From Candidatus Nesterenkonia stercoripullorum (GTDB taxonomy: Bacteria; Actinomycetota; Actinomycetes; Actinomycetales; Micrococcaceae): a DNA stretch of 6,384 bases. The stretch spans positions 1 through 6,384 of the forward strand of contig DXGD01000456.1 in the NCBI GenBank assembly GCA_019114115.1, given 5' to 3'. Numbering within the stretch: position 1 is the first letter of the stretch; each line of letters begins with the position of its first letter. The notes under the pieces were generated by a model that was not told the origin of the DNA, did no database searches, and worked only from the letters and a program-made list of their open reading frames with translations. The position numbers were made by a program, and so were the translations under genes. Positions 5,886-6,384 of the stretch are shown here, piece after piece.

Positions 5886-6384
5886 GTGCTGCCACCCTGC
5901 TCAGTGTGGACTCGTTGAGCGTGTCCTACACCTCCCGGGGCGTGGAGCGGCCCGCCGTGCACGCTGTCTCCTTCAACGTGGCTCCCGGCGAGACGCTGGC
6001 CGTGGTCGGCGAATCCGGCTCGGGCAAGTCGACGATCGCCCAGTCGATCATCGGGCTGCTCCCCCACGGCGGAAACGTCACTTCAGGCAGCATTCACCTG
6101 GGCGATCCGGCGTCAGGCCCTGATCTGCTGCGCCTTCCCGAGAGTGGGCTCCGCCCCATCAGGGGCCGGCGGATCGGCCTGATTCCGCAGGACCCGGCGA
6201 GCTCGCTCAACCCGGTGCGCACGATCGGCTGGTCAGTCGCTGAGGCGCTGCGCATCCACCGTCGCGGTGATGCGACGAGTCGTTCCCGCCTGGTGATCGA
6301 GCTGCTGGAGCGAGTGGGCATCGACGATCCGGCCCGACGTGCCGCACAGTATCCGCACCAGCTCTCCGGCGGACAGCGGCAGCG
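5882..6384 (+). CDS. ABC importer ATP-binding protein, DppD/OppD-type, 5' part only
   Basis: The energy-coupling subunit on the cytoplasmic face, which hydrolyses ATP to drive the importer. The first 167 codons are present and the frame is open at the right edge. After the opening strand (L-L-S-V-D-S-L-S-V-S-Y) comes the Walker A loop G-E-S-G-S-G-K-S-T (43-51). The Q-loop I-P-Q-D-P-A-S-S-L-N-P (101-111, Gln103) has the form typical of Opp/Dpp ATPases. The ABC signature L-S-G-G-Q (161-165) follows Y-P-H-Q. Walker B, the D-loop and the switch His lie beyond the window, as would the C-terminal Cys/His-rich iron-sulfur-type segment found in many DppD proteins. Whether this is a single-domain DppD followed by DppF, or a fused DppD-DppF protein as in many actinobacteria, cannot be told here. 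The start is set by the ATGA overlap with the permease stop and by AGGAGG at 5870. Confidence 0.95.
   Translation, partial: MSAATLLSVDSLSVSYTSRGVERPAVHAVSFNVAPGETLAVVGESGSGKSTIAQSIIGLLPHGGNVTSGSIHLGDPASGPDLLRLPESGLRPIRGRRIGLIPQDPASSLNPVRTIGWSVAEALRIHRRGDATSRSRLVIELLERVGIDDPARRAAQYPHQLSGGQRQ

Noticed and set aside
1..6384. CRISPR arrays, tRNA or rRNA genes, insertion sequences, toxin-antitoxin or other defence genes
   Set aside because: I saw no regularly spaced repeats, no cloverleaf-like segments, no transposase motifs and no terminal inverted repeats. Nearly all of the sequence is explained by six transport and metabolic genes with uniform codon use.

Overview
This window looks like ordinary chromosomal DNA from a high-G+C Gram-positive bacterium (Actinomycetota; a Micrococcales-type organism is my inference). 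The grounds are strong G/C preference at third codon positions, an actinobacterial-style GH13 alpha-glucosidase with the D-V-A-H-G-L nucleophile region, and a dense arrangement of same-strand genes. All six genes I can support are on the + strand. There are no RNA genes, mobile elements, CRISPR arrays or clear signs of recent transfer.

Region 1 (1-2258) is the end of a carbohydrate uptake and use cluster. It opens with the 3' part of a MalG-type sugar ABC permease, cut by the left edge. After a 123-base gap comes a complete GH13 alpha-glucosidase that best fits a TTG start at 561 with its own ribosome-binding site. Together they suggest import of an alpha-glucoside (maltose, isomaltose, trehalulose or similar) followed by cytoplasmic hydrolysis to glucose. 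No sugar-transport ATPase gene is visible, which is common in actinobacteria that share one MsiK-type ATPase among importers.

Region 2 (2259-2408) is a 150-base boundary. It holds a two-tier GC-rich hairpin that is a candidate terminator, then an AT-rich patch with one good sigma-A-like promoter and a second -10-like element just before the next gene. That gene's ATG has no visible Shine-Dalgarno sequence.

Region 3 (2409-6384) is an importer operon of the peptide/nickel/opine (Opp/Dpp) type in canonical order: lipoprotein solute-binding protein, DppB-like permease, DppC-like permease, and an ATPase cut by the right edge. The last two junctions are ATGA stop-start overlaps, so co-transcription and translational coupling are likely. 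The ligand cannot be read from the sequence; dipeptides are only one option.

I did not find an evidently new biological system. The points most worth a second look are the binding protein's unknown ligand, the SD-less start and double promoter signal ahead of it, and the unconventional start of the alpha-glucosidase.
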